The translations under genes and the position numbers were made by a program. 32,495 nucleotides of DNA from Shackletoniella antarctica (GTDB lineage Bacteria; Cyanobacteriota; Cyanobacteriia; Phormidesmidales; Phormidesmidaceae): the NCBI GenBank assembly GCA_003241845.1, contig QBMN01000033.1:1-32495 (forward strand), read 5' to 3'. The notes below the pieces were generated by a model. That model saw nothing but the letters and a program-made list of their open reading frames with translations, did no database searches and had not been told where the DNA came from. Shown here in pieces: positions 1 to 7,961 of the stretch. Position 1 is the first letter of the stretch. Each line of letters opens with the position of its first letter.

Positions 1-534
1 GGGCAGGTCTTGGGCTAGGCACAGGTGGGCGATCGCCCGCCCAAACCCATGCCCATGGCCCTCACTGGGTTCTATTGAACTGGCTACCCCGTGGGCCAGC
101 TCGTGGGCCACCAGCCCCGGCCAGTCGGCGGGCACAATGCGACCTGGGTCAACCATCAGGGTAATCGGCGTGGTGCGGCGGGTGCAAAACCCGTCCACCC
201 CCGCCTGGGGAGCGATCGGGGCGGCAAAAATCTGCACCTGAGGCCGCTGGGCTGGCTCAAAGCAACCTAGCAGATCTTCTAGAATGCCGTTCAGCCGTTG
301 GTTGACCCGGTGAATGTGTTGCCCGATCCAGAGCAGGGCTACCCCCGGCGGGTCGGCCACCTCGGCTAGGCTAACCCACTGGGGCTGCACAGCCAGGTCT
401 CGGAGCACCCCCATATATTGCGCGCCTCGGAGGGCTAAATCGGTGGCTGGCTGGGGAGACTGTCGCCAAAAACCAGCCTGGGTGAGGGCGGTTAGGTCGC
501 GATTGTGGGAAGCGGAGGGGCGATCGCCATCCAT
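1..534 (-). CDS. Putative zinc metalloprotease, C-terminus beyond the left edge
   Basis: The minus-strand frame stays open from an ATG at 534 to the window edge (178 codons seen), so the C-terminus is missing. Near the edge it reads LVAHELAHGVASS followed by EGHGHGF. HELAH fits the HExxH zinc-binding and catalytic motif of gluzincin/metzincin-type peptidases, and the HGHGF histidines could supply a third ligand. Upstream is a helical-looking region (GVALLWIGQHIHRVNQRLNG) and a beta-rich part (QVQIFAAPIAP, TPITLMVDPGRIVP). No signal peptide is visible. Other ATGs just upstream are in another frame. Cyanobacterial proteins of this type are uncharacterised as far as I know. The substrate is unknown, and the peptidase call rests on one motif plus an intact frame. 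Confidence 0.65.
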   Translation of the reverse strand, partial: MDGDRPSASHNRDLTALTQAGFWRQSPQPATDLALRGAQYMGVLRDLAVQPQWVSLAEVADPPGVALLWIGQHIHRVNQRLNGILEDLLGCFEPAQRPQVQIFAAPIAPQAGVDGFCTRRTTPITLMVDPGRIVPADWPGLVAHELAHGVASSIEPSEGHGHGFGRAIAHLCLAQDLP

Positions 535-951
535 ACATCGGGCTGCCTGCCTGGGGCTGGTACAGTGACCAAAATTTTCCCATACTTTTTCCGCACTATC
601 TCTGCGATTGGTCACCGACGAACACTCTAATGGCAATATTTTCGCTAGGGTGGGCACAATTGATCAAACATCTACCCCAAGTCCAGCTCGAGATCTGTGG
701 TTTTCTACGGGCAAAACTCTACTTCTGGACTGGCATGAGGTTTACTGCTGGTGTCTGGCATGGTTAGCCCAGGTTCTAGCCGCTCTCATGCTGAGCGTTA
801 TCTTGTTCGTAGGGCTTCTTCGAGCCGGCTTAAACGATAAATCTTGTCAGTATTGACGGTTTGCAGCACATATTTTTCCTCAGTCAACGGGTCGAAGTTA
901 TATATTTAATAAAGAACCTTAGATAAAGCGCAGCATTCACTCCCCAGATTC
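535..951. other. Gene-poor intergenic stretch with a dispersed repeat copy
   Basis: This 417-nt gap separates the divergent metalloprotease and PHP genes. Its base composition is more AT-rich than the flanking genes, especially at 880-930 (TATATTTAATAAAGAA), where the promoter of the PHP gene probably lies. An 82-codon frame from a TTG at 608 crosses it, but it overlaps a dispersed repeat at 674-744 and has no ribosome-binding site or family resemblance, so I do not call it a gene. Confidence 0.5.
674..744 (+). repeat. Dispersed repeat family A, copy 1
   Basis: The block beginning CCCCAAGTCCAGCTCGAGAT and ending GGTTTA aligns over about 70 nt with 21093-21161, which begins ACCAAGTCCAGTTCGGGATC. 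Both share the order AAGTCCAG, TTTTCT, GGCAA.ACTCTA, TTCTG.ACTGG and GGTTTA. A shorter third copy (about 30 nt) lies at 3463-3493. No ORF or terminal transposase is linked, so it is a non-coding dispersed element. Identity between the long copies looks like roughly 80 percent by eye. Confidence 0.6.
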
Positions 952-1683
952 ATGGTTGTCACCCCTAGACTCAGCTCCATTGGCCAGCGCCCCCGCACCG
1001 GGGATGCCGAATCGCTGAGGAAAATTTTTACCGCCGTAGACGCAACCAGCTGCCCTTACACCTACAACTTTCACATGCACACCGCTTGCTCCGACGGCAA
1101 GCTTGCCCCCGCCGCCCTGATGGAGCAGGTGGTGGAGATCGGCCTACAGGCCTTTGCCATCACCGACCACCACACCGTCAGGGGCTATCGTCAAGCCAAA
1201 GCCTGGCTAGAAGACTGGCAGTGGCGCAATCCCACCTCCCTTCGCAGCCGCCGGCAGGGGGGGGCCGTTCCCCGGCTATTTACCGGCGTAGAGATCACGT
1301 CTATTTTGGCAGAGACCGAGGTGCACATCTTGGGCTACGGCTTTTCGCCTGGTCACAGTGCCATTGAGCCTTACCTCCAGGGCCATGCGCCCAGGGGCGA
1401 TGATAAACTGGCCGCCGCTGTGATTCCGGCGATTCAGGCGGCGGGGGGGATTGCGGTGCTGGCTCACCCCGCCCGCTACCGAGCCTCGGCCCAGGGTCTA
1501 GTGCCCGTTGCGGTCGGGTTAGGGATCGACGGAGTTGAAACCTACTACGCCTACGCTAACCCCGAAGATTGGACCCCCTGCCCCCGCCATACCCCCACGG
1601 TGGAGCAGCTGGCCAGAGACTATGGGCTATTGACCACCTGCGGTACCGACACCCACGGGCCTAGTCTGCTGCGGCGACTCTAG
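952..1683 (+). CDS. PHP-domain metal-dependent phosphoesterase (TrpH/RNase AM-like)
   Basis: A 243-aa protein with the full set of PHP metal ligands in order: HMH at 41-43 with SDG (D48), TDHH at 72-74, E114 in GVEIT, H125, H172 in AHPARYR, and GTDTHG (D233, H235). This is the layout of the single-domain PHP family that includes the nucleotide phosphatase/5'-3' exonuclease YciV (RNase AM, TrpH). Relatives hydrolyse 3',5'-bisphosphonucleotides or short RNA 5' ends; activity here is inferred. The usual DHD motif is DHH here. The N-terminal 35 residues look unstructured, so a later start is possible but no better one is visible. The gene is followed after 6 nt by an alpha/beta hydrolase, which suggests co-transcription. 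Confidence 0.88.
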   Translation: MVVTPRLSSIGQRPRTGDAESLRKIFTAVDATSCPYTYNFHMHTACSDGKLAPAALMEQVVEIGLQAFAITDHHTVRGYRQAKAWLEDWQWRNPTSLRSRRQGGAVPRLFTGVEITSILAETEVHILGYGFSPGHSAIEPYLQGHAPRGDDKLAAAVIPAIQAAGGIAVLAHPARYRASAQGLVPVAVGLGIDGVETYYAYANPEDWTPCPRHTPTVEQLARDYGLLTTCGTDTHGPSLLRRL

Positions 1684-1689
1684 GTTGCT

Positions 1690-2745
1690 ATGGTCGCCTA
1701 CTCCACTCTCAAGCGCGTGCTTGAGCACGATATCAGACAGCAAGAGGCCCGCTACGGCCTGATCAATGAGGCTTTTCACACCCGCGTCTGGCTTTACCCC
1801 CAGCCCACCGAGCGAGTGTGTCTGCTTTTCCATGGCTTTACCGCTGGCCCTCACCAGATGGCATCCCTTGGTCAGCACTTTTACCGCATTGGGTGCAACG
1901 TGGTGGCCCCGCTGATGCCCGGTCATGGCCGCGCCGGAACCTGGGATAAAGCCAACCCGCCGCCGCTGCCCACCGACCCTGAGACCTACCAAAAATTTGG
2001 CACCCAGTGGCTCAACCTGGCTAGCCGGTTAGGGCGGCGGGTGACCGTGGCGGGGCTATCGGGTGGCAGCACCCTGGCCGGGTGGCTGGCCCTAGAGAAA
2101 TCTGCCCAGGTAGATCGCGCCGTGCTCTGTGCCCCCTACCTAAGCGGCAGCAGCAAGGTGATTGACCTATTTGTCAAAAAAGTAGACACCTACTTTGCCT
2201 GGGCCGCCCCCGACGGTCAGGTCATGCCCGACCCGTCTCTGGCCTTGGGCTACAGCGGCTTTGCCACCCCGGCCCTGCGGGCGGTGCTAGAGCTAGGGCA
2301 GTATTGCCAGCAGCGGGTCAAGCAGGCTCCGATCGCACCGACTTTCACGATCTCCAGCGAGAGCGATCGCGCGGTGAGCAACGCCGATCACCGGCATTTC
2401 TTTGCGGCGGCCCTCCAGCACCAGCCAATCAGCTGGCACATCCTGTTCAACCGGGTGCTCGATATTCCCCACACGATGATGACCGAACGGGAGGGCAACC
2501 GTTACCAGCACCTGCTCAACGTGCTCATTCAGGCCTTTGTGGAGAGCGACCTGACCTGGGCTGAGGTCGAAGAAATCGCCTACCGCATGACCCAAAACCG
2601 TACCTTTAATGCTGTGGTGACAGATCTGGGCTGGCAGGCCAAGTGCTCACTCGCGATGCCTGCCATGATCACCATGGTGGATAAATGGGCGATCGCGGTG
2701 AAGCGCAGCGCAGGCGGCAGGTCAAGGCTGCCGCGCGATCGCTAG
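1690..2745 (+). CDS. Alpha/beta hydrolase (carboxylesterase/lysophospholipase-like)
   Basis: A 351-aa cytosolic alpha/beta hydrolase. The oxyanion region is HGFTAGPHQM (48-57), the nucleophile elbow is GLSGG (122-126, Ser124), the acid is probably Asp226 in SESDRAVS, and the base is His261 in IPHTMM. The order matches serine esterases and monoacylglycerol-lipase-like enzymes. The substrate cannot be read from sequence. About 70 residues follow the catalytic His, longer than the minimal fold and without a motif I recognise. It starts 6 nt after the PHP stop codon and ends one base before the convergent fibrillin gene's stop codon, so the two neighbours leave no room for a terminator between them. 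Confidence 0.88.
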   Translation: MVAYSTLKRVLEHDIRQQEARYGLINEAFHTRVWLYPQPTERVCLLFHGFTAGPHQMASLGQHFYRIGCNVVAPLMPGHGRAGTWDKANPPPLPTDPETYQKFGTQWLNLASRLGRRVTVAGLSGGSTLAGWLALEKSAQVDRAVLCAPYLSGSSKVIDLFVKKVDTYFAWAAPDGQVMPDPSLALGYSGFATPALRAVLELGQYCQQRVKQAPIAPTFTISSESDRAVSNADHRHFFAAALQHQPISWHILFNRVLDIPHTMMTEREGNRYQHLLNVLIQAFVESDLTWAEVEEIAYRMTQNRTFNAVVTDLGWQAKCSLAMPAMITMVDKWAIAVKRSAGGRSRLPRDR

Positions 2746-3357
2746 CTACCGCCGAAACACAAACAGGTTCCCCGTGGCCCCGCGCCCAAACCGCAGATCT
2801 TCATCCAGGTACGAGGTGATCCACAGAGCCTCTTGGCGAAGAAACTCCAGCACCGGTACGGTGATTTGGGGCAGGTGCAGCCCGGCGATGCCGAGCAAGC
2901 GGGTGGCCTGCACGCTGATGGCCCCAAAGCTGACCCGAGCGCTCTCACCTTCGTCGTAGGGCTGCCAGATGCCCTGCACGGTGGCGGTGAGTTCGCCAAA
3001 GAAAGGGATCGACAGCACCGCGCCATTTTCGGTGCCGATGGCCGCGCCGTTGCCCTCGGGGCCAGTCAGCCGCTGCCACACCCGCTGGATGCTGATGGGC
3101 AGCGGCCACTGGCGGTTGATGCGGCGGGTGACCACCGTGCCCCGCGAAGCGTAGACCATGGCCCAAGACCCCAGCAGCATCGGCCAGTGCTCGGGCCGCA
3201 GGGGCTGGTCGATGGGGGTGAGCGGCTCTAGCTCACAGATGATGCGATCAATATCCGGGTGCTCACCGGGCAAAATGGCGTCTTCTGTTTCTAAAGCATC
3301 GATCTGCTGGAGCAGCTGAATTTTGAGCTGGGTGCGGCGGGTATAAAGAGGCGTCAT
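2746..3357 (-). CDS. PAP/fibrillin family protein (plastid-lipid-associated type)
   Basis: From the ATG at 3357 this encodes 203 aa with the lipocalin-like PAP/fibrillin layout: an N-terminal helix (RTQLKIQLLQQIDAL), the LLGSWAMVYASRGTVV strand region that resembles the family's 'G.W.L.YT' block, and a C-terminal EDLRFGRGATGNLFVF segment matching the typical 'D..LRI.RG..G.LFV'. Fibrillins bind lipophilic molecules at thylakoids and in plastoglobules; cyanobacterial members are linked to photoprotection. An upstream in-frame ATG at 3462 would add 35 residues of low-complexity character, and it lies inside a dispersed repeat, so I prefer 3357. It is on the same strand as glcF, 170 nt downstream. 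Confidence 0.85.
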   Translation of the reverse strand: MTPLYTRRTQLKIQLLQQIDALETEDAILPGEHPDIDRIICELEPLTPIDQPLRPEHWPMLLGSWAMVYASRGTVVTRRINRQWPLPISIQRVWQRLTGPEGNGAAIGTENGAVLSIPFFGELTATVQGIWQPYDEGESARVSFGAISVQATRLLGIAGLHLPQITVPVLEFLRQEALWITSYLDEDLRFGRGATGNLFVFRR

Positions 3358-3462
3358 GGCAGCAGGAAAATGAAGGGCATGGCCTGATTTGCCTCTGTCC
3401 GTTGAGGTGAACCATTGAGGCGCATGGGGGCCTAAAGTTTTAGAGTACCCCCGCTCAGCCAT

Positions 3463-3493
3463 ACCAAGCCCAGTTCGGGAGCTAGAATTTTCC
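3463..3493 (+). repeat. Dispersed repeat family A, partial copy
   Basis: ACCAAGCCCAGTTCGGGAGC followed by TAGAATTTTC matches the first 30 nt of the copy at 21093-21161 (ACCAAGTCCAGTTCGGGATC). It lies between the fibrillin gene and glcF. The rest of the element is absent. Confidence 0.5.
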
Positions 3494-3528
3494 CCAGGCA
3501 GGATGTCACTGCTGGCCCTAGATGCAGT

Positions 3529-4902
3529 TTAGATCGGCTTTTCTAGGGGCAGGGGCACGCCGCGAATGGAGCAGTCGAGCAGTTCCATGGGGTGAAACAA
3601 AGGCATGGATTTCTCCTGCTTTTCCATGTGCTGCTGAATTTGCAGCGAGCAGCCGGGGTTGGGGGAGGCCACCAGGGCCGCGCCGGTATTCAGCAGAGTT
3701 CTCACCTTCATCTGGCCCAGTTCTGCCGCCACCTCGGGGTGCAGCATGTTGTAGACCCCGGCGCTGCCGCAGCAGAGGGCGGCGTCGAGGGGTTCCCGCA
3801 GGCTGACGCCGGGGATTTGCTTGAGCAGCTGCCGGGGCTGCAGGCTGATCTTTTGGCCGTGGAGCAGGTGGCAGGCGTCTTGGTAGACGATGGGCAGGTT
3901 GCCCTCGGCGATCGGGTGCAGAGGGGTGACTAAGCCCACCTGGGCGAGAAACTCTTGCACGTCGCGCACCTTGGCGACGAAGGCTTTGGCCCGCTCGCAG
4001 TATTCCGGGTCATCCTGCAAAATATGGTGGTATTCCTTCAGGGTGTGGCCGCAGCCCGCCGCGTTGATCACCACAAAATCGACCTCGGCGGCCTCAAAAC
4101 AGTCGATCATGCGGCGGGCTAGCCCCTGGGCCTGGGCCTCCTGACCCTGGTGGGCGGGCAGCGCCGAGCAGCACCCCTGCTCGTGGGGAATCACCACCTC
4201 GCAGCCGTTGGCAGCCAGCACCCGCGCCGTGGCGGCATTGACATCGGAGAAAAACACCCGCTGCACGCAGCCCAGCACCATGCCCACTCGGTAGCGCTGG
4301 GTGCCCACGGCGGGAACTAGCTCGGGCAGGTCGTCTTGAAAACTCTCGGCGGTGATCGGCGGCAGCAGGGCATCCATGGCCGCCAGGCTGGGGGAGAGCT
4401 TGGCCAGCAGCCCGGTTTTTTGCACCAGCTTAGAAATCCCCAGCTTTTGGTACAGGTAGAGCGGCCCGGCCACCGCCCGCAGCCGGGTGGGGTAGGGGAA
4501 CAGGCTGAAGATCAGCGATCGCACCAGCTTCTCCATCAAAGGTCGCTGGTGGTGGCGCTCCACCTGGGGCCGCACCGCCGCGATTAGCTGGTCGTACTGT
4601 ACCCCGGAGGGGCAGGAGGTGGTGCAGGCCAGACAGCCCAGGCAAGAGTCAAAATGCTTAGCCGAGGTGGCCGACAGGGGCGCTTCGCCGTTGTTGATCG
4701 CATCCATTAAATAAATGCGGCCCCGGGGAGAGTCCATTTCGGTGCCCAGCACTCGGTAGCTGGGGCAGGTGGTAAGACAAAACCCGCAGTGCACACAGGC
4801 GTCGATCAGCTTGGGGTCGGGGGGATGCTGGGCATCAAAGCCGTTGGCAAGACTGTCGGACGTGGGCCAAGCGGGGGACGCTGAAGACTCAGAGGTAGGC
4901 AT
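3529..4902 (-). CDS. glcF: Glycolate oxidase iron-sulfur subunit GlcF
   Basis: From the ATG at 4902 this is 457 aa, the usual GlcF length. Two [4Fe-4S] motifs lie near the N-terminus: CVHCGFCLTTCP (Cys36, 39, 42, 46) and CLGCLACTTSCP (Cys87, 90, 93, 97). Two cysteine-rich CCG-type domains follow, with CC at 244-245 and CCG at 377-379. GlcF carries electrons from the flavin subunit GlcD of glycolate dehydrogenase to the quinone pool, so it serves photorespiratory glycolate oxidation. glcD and glcE are not in the window, which is common in cyanobacteria. The frame stays open to 5046, but the extra 48 codons overlap the probable divergent promoter region and look non-coding. It is divergent from the M14-type gene. 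Confidence 0.92.
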   Translation of the reverse strand: MPTSESSASPAWPTSDSLANGFDAQHPPDPKLIDACVHCGFCLTTCPSYRVLGTEMDSPRGRIYLMDAINNGEAPLSATSAKHFDSCLGCLACTTSCPSGVQYDQLIAAVRPQVERHHQRPLMEKLVRSLIFSLFPYPTRLRAVAGPLYLYQKLGISKLVQKTGLLAKLSPSLAAMDALLPPITAESFQDDLPELVPAVGTQRYRVGMVLGCVQRVFFSDVNAATARVLAANGCEVVIPHEQGCCSALPAHQGQEAQAQGLARRMIDCFEAAEVDFVVINAAGCGHTLKEYHHILQDDPEYCERAKAFVAKVRDVQEFLAQVGLVTPLHPIAEGNLPIVYQDACHLLHGQKISLQPRQLLKQIPGVSLREPLDAALCCGSAGVYNMLHPEVAAELGQMKVRTLLNTGAALVASPNPGCSLQIQQHMEKQEKSMPLFHPMELLDCSIRGVPLPLEKPI

Positions 4903-4942
4903 GGAAACGCGGGTAAGGGCTATGTTTAGGCTAGCGCGATTC

Positions 4943-4962
4943 CGGAACGGATACTCGTTCCG
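4943..4962. promoter_or_regulatory. Inverted repeat between glcF and the M14-type gene
   Basis: CGGAACG (4943-4949) and CGTTCCG (4956-4962) form a perfect 7-bp inverted repeat with a 6-nt spacer. It lies 41 nt upstream of the glcF start in a divergent intergenic region, where an operator would be expected. No regulator gene is adjacent and I cannot name the binding protein. Confidence 0.35.
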
Positions 4963-5066
4963 AGTCAGTTTCCGAACGCTCTGCGAAACGCCCGCCTCTT
5001 TGCCTTCTCGCAGGCGCAAATCCCGCAATGGGCGCAAATTTCCCATGCTATCCCTCGGCTAATTGC

Positions 5067-5072
5067 TATAGT
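5067..5072 (+). promoter_or_regulatory. Candidate -10 box of the M14-type gene
   Basis: TATAGT preceded by TTGC lies about 37 nt upstream of the TTG start at 5109. If used, transcription would begin near 5079, which would exclude the in-frame ATG at 5028 as a translation start. No clear -35 box is visible. Confidence 0.35.
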
Positions 5073-5108
5073 GGCGAAAAATCAACCCTCCCCTGGGTGG
5101 AGGTTAAT

Positions 5109-6155
5109 TTGGTCAAACCAACCCTAGATTCTCTCCGGCGTGTCGGCGATGCCAGCACACTGCTTATGCAGCACGGCGAAAGCCAGATTGCCCAGCCGCT
5201 GGTGATCGGCGGCGAAACTATTCCCCGAGGCAAGCGGGTGCGGCTCGACCTGCCCGTAGCCCGCCTTACCACTGGCACCATGATGTCGCTGCCGGTGACC
5301 GTGATCAGCGGCAAAAAACCGGGGCCGCGTCTGTGGCTCAGCGCCGCCATCCACGGCGACGAGCTAAACGGCGTCGACATCATTCGTCGGGTGGCCAAGG
5401 CGCTCAAGCCCCACCGCCTCAACGGCACGGTGATCGCGGTGCCGGTGGTGAATATCTTTGGCCTGCTGGAGCAGTCGCGCTACCTGCCCGATCGCCGCGA
5501 TCTAAACCGCTCCTTCCCCGGTTCGGCGCGGGGGTCAATGGCCGGCCGCCTGGCCCATCTCTTTATGACAGAAGTGGTCAGCCAGTGCACCCACGGCATT
5601 GACCTGCACACGGCGGCGATTCATCGCATCAACCTGCCCCAGGTGCGGGCCGACCTGCAAGACCCGGCCACCTACGCCTTTGCCCAGGCCTTTGGCGCTC
5701 CGGTGATCATCCACGCTTCCCACCGCGACGGCTCCCTACGCCAGGCCGCCGCCAGGCGCAAAATTCCCACCCTGCTCTACGAAGCTGGAGAAGCCCTGAG
5801 GTTCGATGCCCAGGCCATTCAAACCGGGGTTGACGGCATCTACCGGGTGATGGCCTACCTGGGCATGTATGCCCCACCCGAAACCACCGCCCCCACCACC
5901 GTAGAAGCCCGCGAAACCCGCTGGGTGCGCGCCTCTCGCGGCGGCATTTGGCACCGCTCCATCGCCCTGGGGGACGAGGTGAAGCAGCGCCAGCCCCTGG
6001 GTTTCATCAGCGATACCTTTGGCGACAAGCCGGTGCAGGTGCGCAGCCCCATGGATGGCCTGGTGATTGGCCATGGCCAAAACCCGCTGGTGAATCAGGG
6101 CGATGCCCTGGTGCATATCGCGCGGGTGACGGCAGAGGTCGGGCCAGACTTGTAG
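5109..6155 (+). CDS. Succinylglutamate desuccinylase/aspartoacylase-family (M14-type) zinc deacylase
   Basis: A 348-aa protein with the AstE/ASPA zinc signature: AAIHGDELNG supplies His82 and Glu85, GIDLHTA supplies the third ligand His167, and LLYEAGE holds the likely catalytic Glu225. The RDLNRSFPG motif is also typical. The C-terminal half (VRASRGGIWHRSIALGDEVK, then VRSPMDGLVIG) is a barrel/biotinyl-like domain found in this family. Members remove acyl groups from amino acids or peptides; the substrate is unknown. I chose TTG 5109 because GGAGG sits 5 nt upstream. Alternatives are ATG 5166 (shorter) and ATG 5028 (longer, but probably upstream of the promoter). It precedes the DNA ligase by 44 nt. 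Confidence 0.88.
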   Translation: MVKPTLDSLRRVGDASTLLMQHGESQIAQPLVIGGETIPRGKRVRLDLPVARLTTGTMMSLPVTVISGKKPGPRLWLSAAIHGDELNGVDIIRRVAKALKPHRLNGTVIAVPVVNIFGLLEQSRYLPDRRDLNRSFPGSARGSMAGRLAHLFMTEVVSQCTHGIDLHTAAIHRINLPQVRADLQDPATYAFAQAFGAPVIIHASHRDGSLRQAAARRKIPTLLYEAGEALRFDAQAIQTGVDGIYRVMAYLGMYAPPETTAPTTVEARETRWVRASRGGIWHRSIALGDEVKQRQPLGFISDTFGDKPVQVRSPMDGLVIGHGQNPLVNQGDALVHIARVTAEVGPDL

Positions 6156-6199
6156 GATGAGCAAAGCGCTCCCCGCTTATTCCCCGCCTATCCTCGGCC

Positions 6200-7846
6200 A
6201 TGCAGCGATTTACCCAGCTCTTTTTAGATATTGACGCCACCACCTCGACCAATGAGAAGGTGCGATCGCTCCAGGCCTATTTTCAAACCGCTGACCCCGC
6301 CGACAAGGTTTGGGCGCTGTACCTGCTGCTGGGCAAGACCCGCCGCCGCACGGTGACCTCGCGGGTGCTGCGGGACGTGTTTTTGCAGATTTCTGACATT
6401 CCCGAATGGCTATTTAAAGACTGCTATGCCCAGGTGGGTGATTCTGCCGAAGTGATCGCCCTGCTGCTGCGGGATGTAGACCTGTCGGGACAGTCCCCAG
6501 TCAGTGGCGAGTCCCCCCGTAGGGGCGCACTGCTGTGCGCCCCCACCATCCCCCTACACCAGTGGATGGAGGCAATTATCCCTATGGCAAAGGCGGCAAC
6601 CGACGACGAGCGCAGAGATCTGGTCGTCTCCTGGTGGGCGGCGCTCGACAACACCGAGATCTTGGTGCTCAACAAAATTCTCACCGGGGCGTTTCGGGTG
6701 GGGGCCTCGGCCAAGCTGGTGATCAAAGGCCTCGCCGCCGCCACGGGGGTCACCGAACCGGTGCTGGCCCACCGCCTGATGGGCGACTTTACCCCCACCG
6801 TCGAGTTCTACGCCACCCTCACCAGTGAGGAAGCCACGCAAAATTCCCCCAGCCAGCCCTACCCGTTCTTTCTCGCCACTTCCCTAGACGAAGCAAAATT
6901 CCAGGGCGAAGACTTTTCCCGCTGGCAAGCCGAGTGGAAGTGGGACGGCATTCGCGCCCAGGTGATCAAGCGGGCCGACCAGGTGTTTATCTGGTCGCGG
7001 GGGGAAGATTTAGTCACGCCCCAGTTCCCTGAGATCGAGTCGATGATGGAGAACTTTCCCAACGGCGTGGTGATGGATGGGGAAATTCTCTGCTGGCAGG
7101 ACGGCAGGCCGCTGTCGTTTAACCATCTGCAAAAGCGCCTGGGCCGCAAAAAAGTCAGCAAAAAGGTGATGGCCGACAGCCCGGTGCACTTCATCGCCTA
7201 CGACCTGCTGGAGTCGGGCGGGGTAGATTTGCGGGAGAAACCCTGGGGCGATCGCACCCACCACCTCACCACCCTGCTGAATTTACACACCGCCCCCAAC
7301 CTGCACCAGTCCACCCTCCTCACCTTCAATACCTTTGAAGAACTGGCGGCGCTCAGGGCCAGCGCCCGCGACCACGGAGCCGAGGGGCTGGTGGTGAAGG
7401 CGATCGCCAGCCCCTACCTGGTGGGCCGCAAGCGGGGCCACTGGTGGAAGTACAAAGTTGACCCCATGAGCCTCGACGCCGTGCTGATCTACGCCCAGGC
7501 GGGCAGCGGCAAGCGGGCCAACCTGTTCACCGACTACACCTTTGCCCTCTGGCAGGGCGAGACCCTGGTGCCCTTTGCCAAGGCCTACAGCGGGTTGGAT
7601 AATGCGGAGATCGACGCGCTAGACAAATGGATTCGCCGCCACACCACCGAGCGCTTTGGGCCAGTGCGATCGGTCGAGCCGCTGCATGTGTTCGAAATTG
7701 GCTTTGAGGGCATTGCCGAGTCGACCCGCCACAAATCGGGCATTTCAGTGCGCTTTCCCCGCATTTTGCGCTGGCGAAAAGACAAACCCGCCGCCGAAGC
7801 CGATACGCTGACAGCGGCCCAAGAACTGCTGGCGACCCTGCGGTGA
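6200..7846 (+). CDS. ATP-dependent DNA ligase
   Basis: A 548-aa protein with ligase motifs in order: motif I EWKWDGIRAQV with the adenylated Lys247, motif III DGEILCW, motif IV EGLVVKAI, motif V HWWKYK, then an OB-fold with GIAESTRHKSGISVRFPRI. An N-terminal helical DNA-binding region (1-230) precedes the catalytic core. It resembles the bacterial LigB-type group often found with an MPE exonuclease/Lhr helicase repair cluster; those partners are absent here. It would act beside the essential NAD-dependent LigA, in repair. Residues 106-115 (PRRGALLCAP) are encoded by a palindromic repeat that is otherwise intergenic. This loop lies between helices, so the enzyme may tolerate it. Likely co-transcribed with the upstream deacylase gene. 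Confidence 0.93.
   Translation: MQRFTQLFLDIDATTSTNEKVRSLQAYFQTADPADKVWALYLLLGKTRRRTVTSRVLRDVFLQISDIPEWLFKDCYAQVGDSAEVIALLLRDVDLSGQSPVSGESPRRGALLCAPTIPLHQWMEAIIPMAKAATDDERRDLVVSWWAALDNTEILVLNKILTGAFRVGASAKLVIKGLAAATGVTEPVLAHRLMGDFTPTVEFYATLTSEEATQNSPSQPYPFFLATSLDEAKFQGEDFSRWQAEWKWDGIRAQVIKRADQVFIWSRGEDLVTPQFPEIESMMENFPNGVVMDGEILCWQDGRPLSFNHLQKRLGRKKVSKKVMADSPVHFIAYDLLESGGVDLREKPWGDRTHHLTTLLNLHTAPNLHQSTLLTFNTFEELAALRASARDHGAEGLVVKAIASPYLVGRKRGHWWKYKVDPMSLDAVLIYAQAGSGKRANLFTDYTFALWQGETLVPFAKAYSGLDNAEIDALDKWIRRHTTERFGPVRSVEPLHVFEIGFEGIAESTRHKSGISVRFPRILRWRKDKPAAEADTLTAAQELLATLR
6515..6543 (+). repeat. Palindromic repeat family B inside the DNA ligase gene
   Basis: GGGGCGCAC (6522-6530), TGCT, GTGCGCCCC (6535-6543) is a perfect 9-bp inverted repeat preceded by CCCGTA, the same unit as the tandem copies at 8996-9076. 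It is read in frame as residues 106-115 of the ligase. The sequence match to intergenic copies makes coincidental codon use unlikely. Confidence 0.8.
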
Positions 7847-7961
7847 CGGGCAATATTTCTCAGCTCAGCCTCTGCGGCTGCCGCTCTGCCATGGCTCTGG
7901 TGAGATCTTGGGATAAGGGACGTGAGCCTAAATAAAGTACCGGAGGCATTGATCACTGTAG

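Noticed and set aside
608-856. 82-codon plus frame with a hydrophobic segment
   Set aside because: It begins at a TTG without a ribosome site and overlaps dispersed repeat family A; no family resemblance.
3358-3462. 35-residue N-terminal extension of the fibrillin protein from ATG 3462
   Set aside because: The region looks unlike coding sequence, starts at the edge of a dispersed repeat, and the family begins near the later Met.
4903-5046. 48-residue N-terminal extension of GlcF
   Set aside because: It crosses the inverted repeat and the divergent promoter region and has no match to GlcF N-termini.
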